Assembly (NCBI RefSeq): GCF_001625305.1
Contig: NW_017804353.1
Span: 3,220,290-3,284,289 of the forward strand
Reading direction: 5' to 3'
Length of the DNA: 64,000 nucleotides
Source of the DNA: Branchiostoma belcheri
Lineage: Eukaryota > Chordata > Leptocardii > Amphioxiformes > Branchiostomatidae
The notes below the pieces were generated by a model. That model was not told the origin of the DNA. It worked only from the letters and a program-made list of their open reading frames with translations, and searched no databases. Numbering within the stretch: the first letter of the stretch is position 1; the number at the start of each line of letters is the position of its first letter. The translations under genes were made by a program, and so were the position numbers. Below, piece by piece: positions 15,014-35,817 of the stretch.

Positions 15014-18000
15014 TCAGTCATTGTCACTTTCTGTGTCTGATCTCCAATCTGCGTCAAGATCAATGGAGACACTTTCCTCCTCCTCCTCCTCCTCCTCCTC
15101 ATCATCATCATCAGTAAGGTCATTCATGATCATCTGTTGGTGGACACACAAAAAAGATGACGGTTAATTTATATGGCAATGTAAGGTAGCTTCATTACAT
15201 TCATTCAGAGATGAAACAATGAAAAACATTATCATCATTCTAACTGGGGGTGAACCTAAAAAAAGTATGTCAGACAATACAATGAAAGTAAGTTTGCCGT
15301 TTAAAGGTTGAACAGCCCATAAACTAAGAAGATTGAAATTTGATTCATCCTAAAATCATAGTCTACCAGAAAACAAAGGTATTGAAAATCTGATGCCAAT
15401 TAAGGCTCTGATGTCATTTTCATATGTAACACTTTTGGTATCAAATTAATGCAAAACTGTTTGGTAAACAGGTAGGAAAACACCATAACCTAGACATACT
15501 TCAATTCTTATGAACACATGAACATATAGACAACAATGTAAAATGCAATGTCACTGTTATATGCATAAATGTTTCATGCTGTAAACAATGCTGTAAACAA
15601 AACTGTAATCATGGTAAAAGGGAATGTTTGAAAAACACAACATTGACAAATGCTGTCTCAATGAAACATGTGTATGCAGGTATCTCTGCCTTACGGCATT
15701 ATTCACTGTTTCCTCCTCAAGCTCCTGCTCCATTAATGTAGAATCGTGTCCTGGGTGCTCACTCCCGCCTACTTCCCCACGGTTCTGACAGCCATAGCAC
15801 CTGCAGCTCTCTCCGCACATCTTGCCCTTCTTCCGACAGGTGCGACACCTATTGTCCACACATCCCCCCCGGCATTTGCAGCCGGGGGCAGACAGTCTTC
15901 CAATTCTTTCCCTGACCTTCAACATGTTTTCTTCGGTTTCCCACTGGACTGCTATCCCTGTTTCGGTGAGGTACCACCCATACTCTTCAACATTTCCAAT
16001 ATGAAGAGTGGGGCTGCCTGCTGATGTCCACAACCTCCACACCCACATGCAGCGCTTCCAGTGAAACTTAAGTGCATCCTCGGAGGGTAGTAACTCGTGT
16101 TCATATCTTGCTGTTTCAAATGTAGCCTCACGGATTCTGTTCAGGAACAAGCTGTGTACATTTTCATCACTAGTTGAACTTTCCACCAAAGAGTTGAAAA
16201 GATGTTGTGGAGTTTCGTAGCCAGGCAGGAAAGCAGCCTTACAGGACTTGTAATACAAACAACCAATGAGCCTGAAGAAGGCTAGGATGCCCTTGGGGTC
16301 TTCCTCTGTGTCAAGCAGGCTTCCTCTGTGTGTTCTGTGTCCAGTTATGAACTCACAGTGCTCCAGAAGTGTAGTTATGAAGCTGATTTTACCTTTCATT
16401 CGGAAAAAACTTGTATAGTCACATCCAGACAATATAAACAGCAGAACAAACAGATGAGGCCTCTCTTCTTCAGGGTGAGTTGTAAGGGAGGGGTCACTGC
16501 TAATCCTCGCTCTTAGGTTGTTGATGTTAACGAACTTAGACTCCTCTCCCCAATGTGACTGGACTATTACGTCTTTCGTAAGTGGCATAGCCAATCCGAT
16601 GTGGATTACGTCAGTGTCCTTTGACAGCACGAGGCACTTCTGAGAGGTTGACCAGTTGGTGTGGAGGAAGATTCTGGTGTCCGCTTCGGGATCATCTCTT
16701 TGCAATGCCTTCTCCTCGAAGACTTCTCCGTTCTGTACAAGAAATGCTTTGCCGTCTGCAAAACACCCACTGACAATTACTTTCTTACCGGCATCTTCTT
16801 TTGCGTATTCTTGTGCGATCTTCAACAGGGCATGGCCTAGGTATTTCACCAAACTGTTCCTGTTTTGGCGCAATGCCATGAACTCCTGCCAATTCCTGGG
16901 CACCTCCTTGTCATGTGTCAGTGTGGGTACTGTTGTGGGCATTGATGCTGTTGGGTCACCAACATGTTGCTCATCCTGGGAGTCTCGCCGCTGTCGCTCC
17001 AAATCCTTTGGTATAGGCATGTCATATTCTGGTCTGTCAAACAGAATGTGGCACTCATGTACTCCCCGCCAGAAAAATGGCATCACCATGTTGATGTATA
17101 AACTCTTGGCATATTGCAGAAAGGTCTTGTTCCATGGGAATGGTTTCCTGAACATAATATTCATGCCCTCAATGATGACACAGTCAGGGCTCCAACCAAC
17201 TGGTAGTCTGTCAGTAATGATATCTGTGTATCGCCGTTCATAGAACTTTGTGGCATTTGCCTTGTTTCCTTTATATGGCAATCCAGTTTCCTCACATACT
17301 AGAGAGCTGGGAATCTCAGAACAGGGTCCCAGGTCCTCTATGCTCACTGGCCTTCCCTTCCTCTTTGACTCCAGAAGCAGATTCTTGTAGAAAGAGAGAA
17401 CTTTTCTGGTGTGTTTCTCCATACGTTTTACTTTGCTGCAGGAAGTCTTCCGTTTGGAAAAAGTGTGCAACCTTTGTTTCCGTTGTGTGGGCTTTGCTGA
17501 AGGCTTGTTGAGAATTTTTGTCTCAACATGATGCTTGAATAGCTCAGAGCCTATCTGTCTATATGACATCATATCATGCTGTTGGACATTGCTGGCTTCC
17601 TCACCAGAGAACATGTGTATCAGTTGACGCGATTGAACTTTGTCAAATGGTTTTGCTCTGCTTGTACGTGCCTTGCTGTAGTATTTCACTACTTGCTTCA
17701 TATCCTCTTGCAGTGCTTTGTTCGCATAGGCCTTCTGCGACATGGGGCATGCTTCCATATGCAATTGTGATAGCAAATTCTTTAGCACAGAGGCTCTCAC
17801 CGGCAGAAACTTTACTAGTCTGCCTACTCGCTGTGGATGTACTCCTTGCATCACAGCTTTCACATCTTTGTTGATTGTCATCTCGTGACATTCGTCAAGG
17901 CCTAGGTTCGACATGTTGTGTCCTCCAATGTTGGCAGTAAACCCTCCCTTTCCAAAAGCTGTCAGCATATGAGCTGGAAGCCTGGCAATATCCTCCAAGT

Positions 18001-21000
18001 GCTTAGGTAGCAACTTTGCATACATGTGCCTGTCAAATGCAAACATCAAGGGCACAAGTTCCTTAATGGCATGACATCTGAGTGACCAGTCGCCTTTCCG
18101 TATGGACAGGAACAAGTTGGCATATGTCATCATCTCCTGGTGTATGAATCTGTCCCAGAATCTGAAGGTGTCGTCCTTCTCTGCTGCCTCTTTTCGCCAT
18201 GACTGGAACTCCTGTGCAAGTGGTTTGAGCCGTGAGACAAGGGATGCTTGTTCTACCAGGAAACTTGTTGCAGAGATGCCCTCAAAGCGTCTTCCTTCAT
18301 ATCCATTCAGGGTGTCTAATACATTACATACTTCTTGTAGTACATCATCCATGTTGTCTTGGCTTTTTACAAAAGAATCAAGCTGTAGGTGAAACATTGC
18401 CTCCCAGGCATTCATAAGGAAGTTATGAGTTCCTCTGAAACTCTTGCAGAGGCCAATCGATGTTGCACACATTCCTGTGCCATGTGTCTCCTGCGCCAGC
18501 TCCTTCAGCCCGCTGTCCCAAAAAATCTTCATCATCACCTCTTGTGTATTCTTGAGCACATGCCAGTCTCCTATGTAGAAGTAAGCCCAATTGAACTCTG
18601 AAGGATATTTCTTCTTCACTTTCCATAGGAGATCATATGTCTTGCCATCTCCAACTAGAATCAGACTTTTCCTTTTGTCTGGAATCTCCATGTTTGTTGC
18701 TATTTGATGTAGTACATGCATCATGGTGTCTTCATTATCACATGGCAAATCAAATATGTCAAGAAACTGTATACTGGATTGATGGACATCCTGGTTACCT
18801 TCCATGGCAAGCTTGGCCTTCAGACTGGGAATGGTGGTGTTGAGGTTATATTCCCTTTGGCAGTACCTCTCTACCATGTATACAAATATATCCTCTGCGC
18901 ATCTACTTGCTGCATTCACCTCTTCTAGGTTGGTTGTGAAGTCAGAGTAAGACACCGATTCCTGTCTAATAGCAATTGGCAAGGATGCATCTTGATATTG
19001 AGATTGATCCAAGGAAGACCCTCTCACATCAAAGGACAGTCTCCTGCGAGGTTTTTTAACTGAAGATATGGTTGTTCTAAAACCTTTCTTATCTGGCACA
19101 GTCCAGGGGGTTTCAGTGGTACTTGACTCAACTGCTTGGTTGTCCATCACAACATCAGTGGTACTGGTACTTGACTTGGCTTGATTGCCCATCACATCAG
19201 TGGTACTTGACTTGGCTTGGTTGCCCATCACATCAGTGGTACTTAACTTGGCTTGATTGCCCATCACAACATCAGTGGTACTTGACTTGGCTTGATTGCC
19301 CATCACATCAGTGGTACTTGACTTGGCTTGGTTGCCCATCACATCAGTGGTACTTGACTTGGCTTGATTGCCCATCACAACATCAGTGGTACTTGACTTG
19401 GCTTGATTGCCCATCACACCAGTGGTACTTGACTTGACTTGATTGCCCATCACATCAGTGGTACTTGACTTGGCTTGATTGCCCATCACAACAGTGGTAC
19501 TTGACTTGGCTTGGTTGCCCATCACATCAGTGGTACTTGACTTGGCTTGATTGCCCATCACACCAGTGGTACTTGACTTGGCTTGATTGCCCATCACATC
19601 AGTGGTACTTGACTTGGCTTGATTGCCCATCACATCAGTGGTACTTGACTTGGCTTGATTGCCCATCACATCAGTGGTACTTGACTTGGCTTGATTGCCC
19701 ATCACATCAGTGGTACTTGACTTGGCTTGATTGCCCATCACATCAGTGGTACTTGACTTGGCTTGATTGCCCATCACATCAGTGGTACTTGACTTGGCTT
19801 GATTGCCCATCACATCAGTGGTACTTGACTTGGCTTGATTGCCCATCACATCAGTGGTACTTGACTTGGCTTGATTGCCCATCACATCAGTGGTACTTGA
19901 CTTGGCTTGATTGCCCATCACAACATCAGTGGTACTTGACTCGGCTTGATTGCCCATCACATCAGTGGTACTTGACTTGGCTTGGTTGCCCATCACAACA
20001 TCAGTGGTACTTGACTTGGCTTGATTGCCCATCACATCAGTGGTACTTGACTTGGCTTGGTTGCCCATCACAACATCAGTGGTACTTGACTCAACTGCTT
20101 GATTGTCCATCACAACATCAGTGGTACTTGACTTGGCTTGATTGCCCATCACACCAGTGGTACTTGACTTGACTTGATTGCCCATCACATCAGTGGTACT
20201 TGACTTGGCTTGATTGCCCATCACAACATCAGTGGTACTTGACTTGGCTTGATTGCCCATCACACAGTGGTACTTGACTTGGCTTGATTGCCCATCACAT
20301 CAGTGGTACTTGACTTGGCTTGATTGCCCATCACATCAGTGGTACTTGACTTGGCTTGATTGCCCATCACATCAGTGGTACTTGACTTGGCTTGATTGCC
20401 CATCACACATCAGTGGTACTTGACTTGGCTTGATTGCCCATCACATCAGTGGTACTTGACTTGGTTTGGTTGCCCATCACAACATCAGTGGTACTTGACT
20501 CAACTGCTTGGTTGTCCATCACAACATCAGTGGTACTTGACTTGGCTTGATTGCCCATCACAACATCAGTGGTACTTGACTTGGCTTGATTGCCCATCAC
20601 ATCAGTGGTACTTGACTTGGCTTGATTGCCCATCACATCAGTGGTACTTGACTCAACTGCTTGGTTGCCCATCACAACATCAGTGGTACTGGTACTTGAC
20701 TTGGCTTGATTGCCCTCACATCAGTGGTACTTGACTCACTGCTTGGTTGCCCATCACACATCAGTGGTACTTGACTCAACTGCTTGGTTGCCCATCACAA
20801 CATCAGTGGTACTTGACTCATCTTCTTGGACGCATGCCACAGCATGAGTGGTCTCCAGCATTCCAGAAGTATGTCCAAACTCCAACAAATTGACTGGGTC
20901 TGGCTGGACGGCCATCACTGATGTCCCATGCCAAGTTCTTTCAACACCTTCGCGTACTGATGCATGTCTTTGGGCCTTGTCAATATTGTCAACAGTAATA

Positions 21001-22659
21001 ACTGTAAATTTGTTGTCAGATAGCTCAGAAAGGTACCCTTTTCGGTCTTGTTGGCAGATGGCATTTTCCATGAATCTTTCATGTGTTTCAGGTGATGCAC
21101 AGTAGCCCATGTGATTCATTATGCTCATTAGCTTCTTTGACCCCGAGAATGCACTTACCACATCTGACACAAGTACTTGCCATGGGTAGCTAGACCTTGG
21201 GTTGGATACGTATAACAACTGCAGCAGTAAAACCAGTCTCCTGGTATGTCTTACTGTAGAGTTCACTGATTCATCTTGGAGGCAAGCATAGGGCACATCC
21301 CAGTTGAAATCATTGCTTGCGAGATCAGCCAATTCCTTCTTATTCATAGTAAGGATATGAACTAGATTGTAGAGTTGAGGAGGTACATCCTTCACAATGT
21401 CGTCTAACTTCATTTGCTTTAGCTTTGAGGGGTCTTGAACAAATTTTTCACCAAACGATGCTGCTGTACTTTGCACCATTGCATTCATTTCAAGGGCAAT
21501 GTGGTGAAATTGGGCCTTTGTTGTTTCTGTGCCAAGGTGGGACTCCTTACCAGGCATCTGAGTTTGTGCTGAACGTAGATCTTCCTTCTCCTTGCAGTGC
21601 CTCATCTTCTGTACTCTCGCATCGTGCAGCGCACTATGCAGCATTCGAACTACCTCTCCTTTACGAAACATGAGCAATATGCTCATTTTTGAACTTTCTG
21701 TTCTGAATGTCACCAAAGATGTTCCAAACACACATTTTAAGTGTGAAAGTAACCACTGAGAATTCATCTTGCCCTTGTCTTTGTCCTCATTATTCAGATC
21801 ATTAATTCTCTCCAAGTGCACAAGAAAGCTTTCATATGCATCACACAACAGCAATGCCTTGTTTTGAAGGAAAAGATTCCCTACTTCAATGCAGACCTTC
21901 CTGGCTGCAATTGTGACTGCATGTTGTTGTTTTGCATTTTGGTCAGATGTCAGTTGCTCAATGATTACAGAAAGTGGCACAGTGTTTGAATGTGCTTGTC
22001 TTGATACATAGCAGTAGCATGTATTACATAAGATGCTAGTGGAGGAAAGGCTCTTCAATCTAACATCACTTTCACTCAGCAGACTGATTTCAGTATCCAG
22101 CCCATCACAGCTGCGAGCCTTGGTTCTGTCACTGCGAAGTGAGCATTTGCACAGAGAGCATCGTGTTGTGCGTTCTGTGAAGTAAAGCTCTTTGAAGTGA
22201 ACTTCACAAAGATAAATCTCATCCTCCTTGATTGCTTGTGTCTTAAGTACAGAAGTTAAGACATCTTTGTTGTTGAGGTCGGTAACAGAAAATACACGTG
22301 TTGAACAGTTATCACACTGTGGTGCAGCACATTGTCTCCTTGGTTTTTTCTGACTTCTTATTGGGGTGTATGATTCATCGATGTTTTTGCGGAAAAAGAC
22401 ACACTTGCACTTGTTGCACAGACAAGACTCCAATGACAAATGATGTTTGGTTAAGATTTCCTGTATTGACTTGTCCCAGTTAGTGGCGTGGTGAATATGA
22501 TCCTGGTCTAACATACAATTGCAGCAATGACAGACAGAACTACATGGACCGACATGGGGAACACATTTTGGACGAGGCATGATAAGGAATGGTATGTTGG
22601 ATACATACCTTATGGCAGGGGGCAGTCTGTGGCAGTCTGAACTCTGATCATCAGCTATT
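15014..22659 (-). CDS. Large mobile-element-type protein: Zn clusters, DDE-like, FEN1-like PIN, CXC
   Basis: Two long minus-strand frames (22673-20754, 20263-15557) belong to one gene, broken only by single-base deletions in a coding minisatellite. The main exon starts at an acceptor at 22660/22659; the first good Met (MPRPKC) is at 22580. It ends at a donor at 15695/15694, in phase with an acidic last exon 15133-15014 (NDLTDDDD, E-tract, stop). Order: cysteine pairs (CHCCNC, CLCNKC, CSLCKC, CNTC); a transposase-like region with VDNID, GDGKTY and GDWH; then a flap-nuclease-like domain with IIEGMNIMF, ILFDRPEYD, PEADTRIF, SKDTDVI and LSGCDYTSFF, matching the order of FEN1/XPG acidic residues; then a CXC cluster (GCKCRGGC, CRTCRKKGKMCG, CRCYGC). 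The DDE-like part resembles DUF6589-type proteins. Cellular role unknown; transposition or a domesticated function are both possible. Confidence 0.72.
19111..20821 (-). repeat. Coding minisatellite, 36/39 bp unit, ~45 copies
   Basis: On the coding strand each unit reads MGNQAKSSTTDV (36 bp) or MGNQAKSSTTDVV (39 bp), with variants such as MDNQAVESSTTDVV. It lies between the VDNID part and the GDGKTY part of the mobile-element protein. Single missing bases near 20754, 20738, 20716, 20403 and 20263 shift the frame; everywhere else units are multiples of three. Confidence 0.93.
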
Positions 22660-24110
22660 CTGCAAAGGTACAATCCCAGATTAGTCCCCTACCAATGGAT
22701 CCCTTTTTTATGTTAGTAACCATCCCTATTATCAAACCCCTACCTACATATACAATTTATATTAAAAAGCCAGTACGTCTCAGGTAGTAAAGAGATATCA
22801 ACTTACAATAAGCCCTTTAATTATGTCAAATATAGTATTAGTAAACAGTGTTGTGTTATAAAGAAAAGTAGAACATTGACTTTTACCCACCAAAGATGCC
22901 TTCCACTCTTGACACTTGAACTGATAGAAAACAGTAACATCACGAGATATGATATAAAAAATGTGATGAACCAAGAATTATAGAATAAGTATATGTTCAC
23001 AATTTTATTGTACTGTAATTGCAAAAAAGTCAACATTTAGAAATGGAGTAAAAGCCGTAAACTTATAAACATCTAGTGCATAGGCAGGTCACAAACTTAA
23101 GTACTAACCTAAGTTAACAGTCATGTGGTGCTTAGTCATAATAAATCTGCCCGTGCTGCCAACTGCTCGGTGCATCTGGAAACAAAATTCTTGAAATTAA
23201 TCACAAGAAATAAGGTCTACTCGTAAATAGAACCTGCCTTCGAAAAAAGAACTGGGTGATTTCTACCTACGTCTGTGCTCAGAAAATCACTACCTGTTTG
23301 TCAACAATTACCTAACACCCCGTTTATGATCCCAAACGAAACTTTCTGTGCTTTTTCTACAACAGTTGTCCTCTACTTTCGTACCACAATTGGATGCCGA
23401 AAAGATGGGTGAAAGCGCAGAACCAAAATAGAAGTCAGTGTCCCCCAAACACCCCCCAAATCACACCGAAAAGTTCAAGACGTCATAAGAAGTAAACTAT
23501 CGGTAGATGAGCCGAAAAAAACATGTCAAATTGATCCTTATCTTTCCGTCAGCACGACTGCACCGCCATAACCGGCTTTGTTTTGATTATATCTGGGGTG
23601 AAAGGGTAAAAGTCGGAGGCTAACCTGTGCTTCTCGTTCACGCACCACCGCCGTTCTCGGTCCCAGAGTAGTCTGCCTGGTTTTAGAAAAACCCGGAAGT
23701 GGAATCGAATATTCGATGCTTGGCCCTTCGACTGTATGGCGTTTTTTTTATCGCTACCGCCCCCACCAACCGTCGGTGGCCGGCGACCTTCTCTGTCTAA
23801 TGGATACTGCTTTGCCACCGCCGAAAGGGATCTGCTTGGAGATTAGCTTTGCTTCAGGGGCAATGCAGTCATGTAAAGTTGCATTGACAGCTATATATGA
23901 TCATATATACAAGTATACAAAATCATTGGCATGTGCCCTTCACTTTTAAATAGTACTTAACTAACACACACTTTGATCTGCTAACAGTTTGTATTGAATA
24001 ATATAATGATACAGAAATTCCTTGATAGGTAAAATCATCCGCGACATTGGAAAACAGCAATTTAGATTCTAAAAATGCTGAATTACATGCTACATCAAAA
24101 TAAGCAGAAT
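22660..24110. other. 5' flank of the mobile-element gene
   Basis: A possible upstream minus-strand exon (ATGCACCGAGCAGTTGGC, donor GTTAGT, ~23176-23109) is only suggestive. 23540-23700 is CpG-richer and may hold the promoter. A CTCCAAGCAGA MITE lies at 23750-23841. No other gene seen. Confidence 0.4.
23750..23841 (-). mobile_element. CTCCAAGCAGA MITE, inverted, partial
   Basis: Ends in TCTGCTTGGAG at 23831-23841. Read on the minus strand, it shares CAGTATCCATTAG and AGAAGGTCGCC with the element at 24769-24920. The opposite inverted end is not clear. Confidence 0.7.
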
Positions 24111-24112
24111 TT

Positions 24113-25679
24113 GAGAAATTACTACGCTGTGGCGACCACTGTTCTGATCTGCTGTATGCTGGGAGTTACCATCTTTCATAAGTGAGGTTCCAATTAAAAA
24201 AAAACTCCGCTTGTAGGTAATGATACAGGCAAGAAATTACCGCTTCTCTTATCATCATAACATATGGTGCCCTTGTGCCTTTTTACAGTTTTGACTGTGT
24301 CGAACCTGAGGCTGTCACGCAACAAGCTCGACCAGAAGACAACCGGAATCAAGGCAAACGTCTCCGGAGGGATGCAACGGCAACAGGTGTGAAGAAGATT
24401 CTCTTCATTAAACAGATTCATAGAAGAAATCTTTGGAGGATTGACAATTTTCTATCAATATTTTAACAAATTCCCATGACTCATCACAACCAAGGAATGC
24501 TAATCTTAGTGAGCTACCTACAATTACGTTGCCTCAATTCATTCAGAAACATGGTTGTAAAGCATGTCATTTTATTTACAGGCAATGGGACGAACAGAAA
24601 ACGTGTCGGAAAGGCTGGTTGGAAGTGAGAAAGATCTGCACAACGCTACGACCAACGTCACTGGTAGGAAACTGTCGGTCATGATATGATCACTGAAACG
24701 CTTTTCTTAGTCAGGCGTCCATTGACGAATGTATCATTCACTTGTGGCCAGTTAATACGCAAAGTAATCTCCAAGCAGATACTTTTCGGTGTCAAAAAGA
24801 CATAATCAAATTCGCCAGGCAGTATCCATTAGCCAAAGAAGGTCGCCAGCCACCGACAGGTGGGATTAATGGCCATATATAAAAAGCTAACGATCATTCC
24901 CCTACAACCTCTGCTTGGAGAGTACATAAATGTACATTTTACAGTCATGACCTTATTGTCAGTGATATCAGAGGCCAGTTATATTAATACTTCACCCTTC
25001 ATCTCTTTAGAGAAACAAGGCCAAGATTATTTTCCATCTGGGTCTACATATATCATAATTTACGTTTGAATTCTTAAGGGTATATCTAATTTTTTAGCTA
25101 AATGTCCCGACGGTTACGAGAACTTCGGGGAAATCTGCTACAAAGCCTTTGGCGACACCTGGAATACGTTCTCCGAATCGGTCGAGACCTGTCGGGCTGA
25201 CGGAGGCACCCTCGCCATGCCCCGCGACGCCGGTATCAATGCCTTTCTCGTCTCCCTACATAAGGAAGGCCGCTATTGGTTCGGCTTACATCGACAAGAG
25301 GACAAGTGGGTGTGGATGGACGGCACCGCTCTGGGGACCGGCTATAACCGGTGGGCACCCCGTGAACCCTACATCTTAGCGGGGTCTTGCGCCATGTACG
25401 AGAAAGCTGACGACTGTTGGTATGCTTCACGTTGTGGCAAGACGGTGCACTTCATCTGCCAAGTGTCACCATCAGGTTCGTATCATTTCACTTGCTTGTT
25501 TCAGAAACACTGCACACATATCGAGTTGACAACTACACCAAGCTAAAGTATACGTTTGTTTTAGTAGCACTGACTTTGCTCAGTAATCATGTAGTATTGA
25601 CTAAAACATCTTGATAAATTTTGTGTAAACCGATAAAAAGTTCAAATTCATTTTCCCTATAGCTGCTCCAGACAAGTAA
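24113..25679 (+). pseudogene. C-type lectin copy 3, 5'-truncated
   Basis: Homology begins abruptly inside the transmembrane exon (YAVATTVLICCMLGVTIFH, 24121-24177). No tail exon exists upstream, and the donor after that exon is changed (CATAAGTGAGG where copy 2 has CTAGGTGATG), which shifts the phase. Downstream exons are intact and in phase: 24289-24386 (stalk, one heptad block shorter), 24582-24663, 25098-25475 (CTLD), 25663-25679 (AAPDK, stop). The CTLD has WFGLH, WVWMDGTALGTGYNRW and the six cysteines; EPN has become EPY. It is either a pseudogene or a gene that has recruited a new 5' end, for example a secreted lectin; nothing here shows one. Confidence 0.75.
24769..24920 (+). mobile_element. 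CTCCAAGCAGA MITE, complete, 152 bp
   Basis: Starts CTCCAAGCAGATAC and ends CCTCTGCTTGGAG, inverted ends of 11 bp. The core holds GCAGTATCCATTAGCC, shared by several family members here. Located in the intron before the CTLD exon of lectin copy 3. Confidence 0.82.
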
Positions 25680-26712
25680 CAGTGCGCCATGCATGTAAGT
25701 GGCACCGGTTCCAGTTATGAAACGTGGGTTCCAGCATCCTGGTGTCAAGACGACTTAGATGTAGTATTATAAGTATTCAAAATAGACTTTTCTGTCCTCT
25801 AGTATGTTTTACATTTTCCCTTCAGTATTTCTGTAGTGTTTCTTCAGTATTATTAAAGTCATCTAAGGCACATTCAACTTTTCTCAAACACATCACTACC
25901 AAAAATCGAGAAACAGAAAATTTCACGTGGAACAGAGAAATTTATTGAATCGAACACACGAACAACAGTTTTCATCCATGGAAACTACCACCTATTTTGT
26001 ACATGATCAGTTATGTTCTTGCCATCAAAACTTACTTACAGAAAATTCACAGACTAAAATTTTCGAGGCTTGGGTACACCAGACCCTGTATCGCCTCTGG
26101 AATCATTCACACTCACGGGTTGCTTGGCTAAAACCGAAGGACAATAAAACAAGGTAACAACTCTTTCAGGTAGACATCAAGGATAGCTGCAGGGTTGGCC
26201 ATTATATATATGTATGTATGAGACAGACAAGGGTCATGCCTTGTATAATAGTGAATAATAATACGCTAGTTCACAGATTTATGTTTAACATTGCCATCAT
26301 CCACTACAGTACAGCTTTATGCATTTCAAGTTGATGATACAGAAAGTTCTGGAGAGCAAAAGACAGTTAAGACAATTATGAACCCGTCGCTAAAAATACA
26401 TCTCAATAAAGAAAAAAGGCAAAACTTACAAGACTACAATACTTCCTTACATCACAAGAACTGACAAACTCAAACTTGTGATACTTTTCCTCAAGTTTTG
26501 AGAATACAAAGAAACTTAACCTACCGTGTTTACGACATGAGCTTGACAAAAAAGCCAGAGTGGAAATTTTACAGTATTTCTTGGTCAAAGATTGTATCTA
26601 CACTACATGAGCATGCAATTGTGCTGATGATGAGTGCCATCTGCTGATCTTTTCATGAATTGCAGCAGCGTACAAACTATGCACCTCTGTGGTTGTAGGA
26701 TGATACTTCAGC
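25680..26712. other. Lectin 3 to DDX39 spacer
   Basis: The first ~70 bp matches the lectin 1 3' flank. The rest is AT-rich with no supported gene; part is probably DDX39 3' UTR on the minus strand. Confidence 0.5.
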
Positions 26713-34781
<8,069 letters not shown>

Positions 34782-35817
34782 TTTGGAGATTTGTGGTGTG
34801 GTTTTTTTTCTGTTACAGCGTAAGAAGAGAATACTGTATATCTTAATTATTACAGAGTGGGCAGCTGATTTCTTGAAGCGGGAGTTCTACCTTTTTTTTC
34901 TGGGAACGATTCATACCTGAAGAGGCTGAACATCAAGTTAGTTAAGTAACTCATTTGTCCGAAATAACCCGCTCTATACGACTGACAAATTCTGTGCTAG
35001 ATTGAGAAGTTTACCGTACAGTAATCTTACTTGTACTGAAAAATTCCCCAACATCTGCAAGATCTGCAAACAATGCTAAATGTATTGTTTAATTTTTTTA
35101 TAACGTACAAAAGTGTTGTAACAAAATAACATGATGTACGGCAACGTGCAAATCATATACTAGTATACAATGTACAAAGCGGTACAAAGCTACAGTACAG
35201 TAGTAACAAATCATTATAGGTCACAGCCTTGTGTGTCGACGTGACCTCTTACTTCCAAATCGTATATACTAGTAAATTTTGTCCGGTGCCTAGCCTGCAC
35301 AAATATTTTGATAAAACAAAATACACACAAAATACATCTGCACGATGAAAAATTATTGTTGCATGTCAGAGCTAAGCTACTTGTGTGTAAACTAGCTGCA
35401 TTGGAGCATCACACGCTTCTTTTTTGTAAGAACGCTTCGGACTCCATGCGCTATGCAGCGAGTTTGATTGAACACCGCCTAGCCCTATGGCCTTGAATTC
35501 GTTTATAAATAATTACCTCAAACGACGCTAAAACTAACCCTGAAGTAAGATACTATGCAAGACTAGTTAAAACGAACAAAATTCAACATGAAAGAACGTC
35601 ACAGGACAGTCAAAACTCTAAGAAAGTAATGTTTTTGGTTCTAAAAACTCGAATACCTCGCCTAGAATATAACGAAAGTTCCACGCTAGTGAACCGACGC
35701 GCTAAACTTCAACTCGGGATTTTCCACCAAACGTTCGATCTACCTTCACCAAAAGTACCACAAAAAATCCAGAAAAATGTAACTGATATATTTTGAGCGG
35801 AAAGACCTGCATCTTAC
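34782..35817. other. DDX39 first intron (5' UTR)
   Basis: An acceptor (TAACAG, minus strand, near 34818) precedes the short leader before the ATG (CAAAATGG). No other feature seen. Confidence 0.45.

Noticed and set aside
19123-20734. Plus-strand open frames reading LTWLDCPSHQWY repeats
   Set aside because: They exist only because the antisense coding minisatellite has units divisible by three. The minus strand joins to long non-repetitive coding sequence, while the plus strand does not.
19111-20821. CRISPR-like array
   Set aside because: Units are contiguous without unique spacers, the locus is eukaryotic, and the repeat is translated in frame.
23549-23818. Minus-strand frame rich in glycine
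   Set aside because: It lies over a MITE and probable promoter DNA and has no family resemblance.
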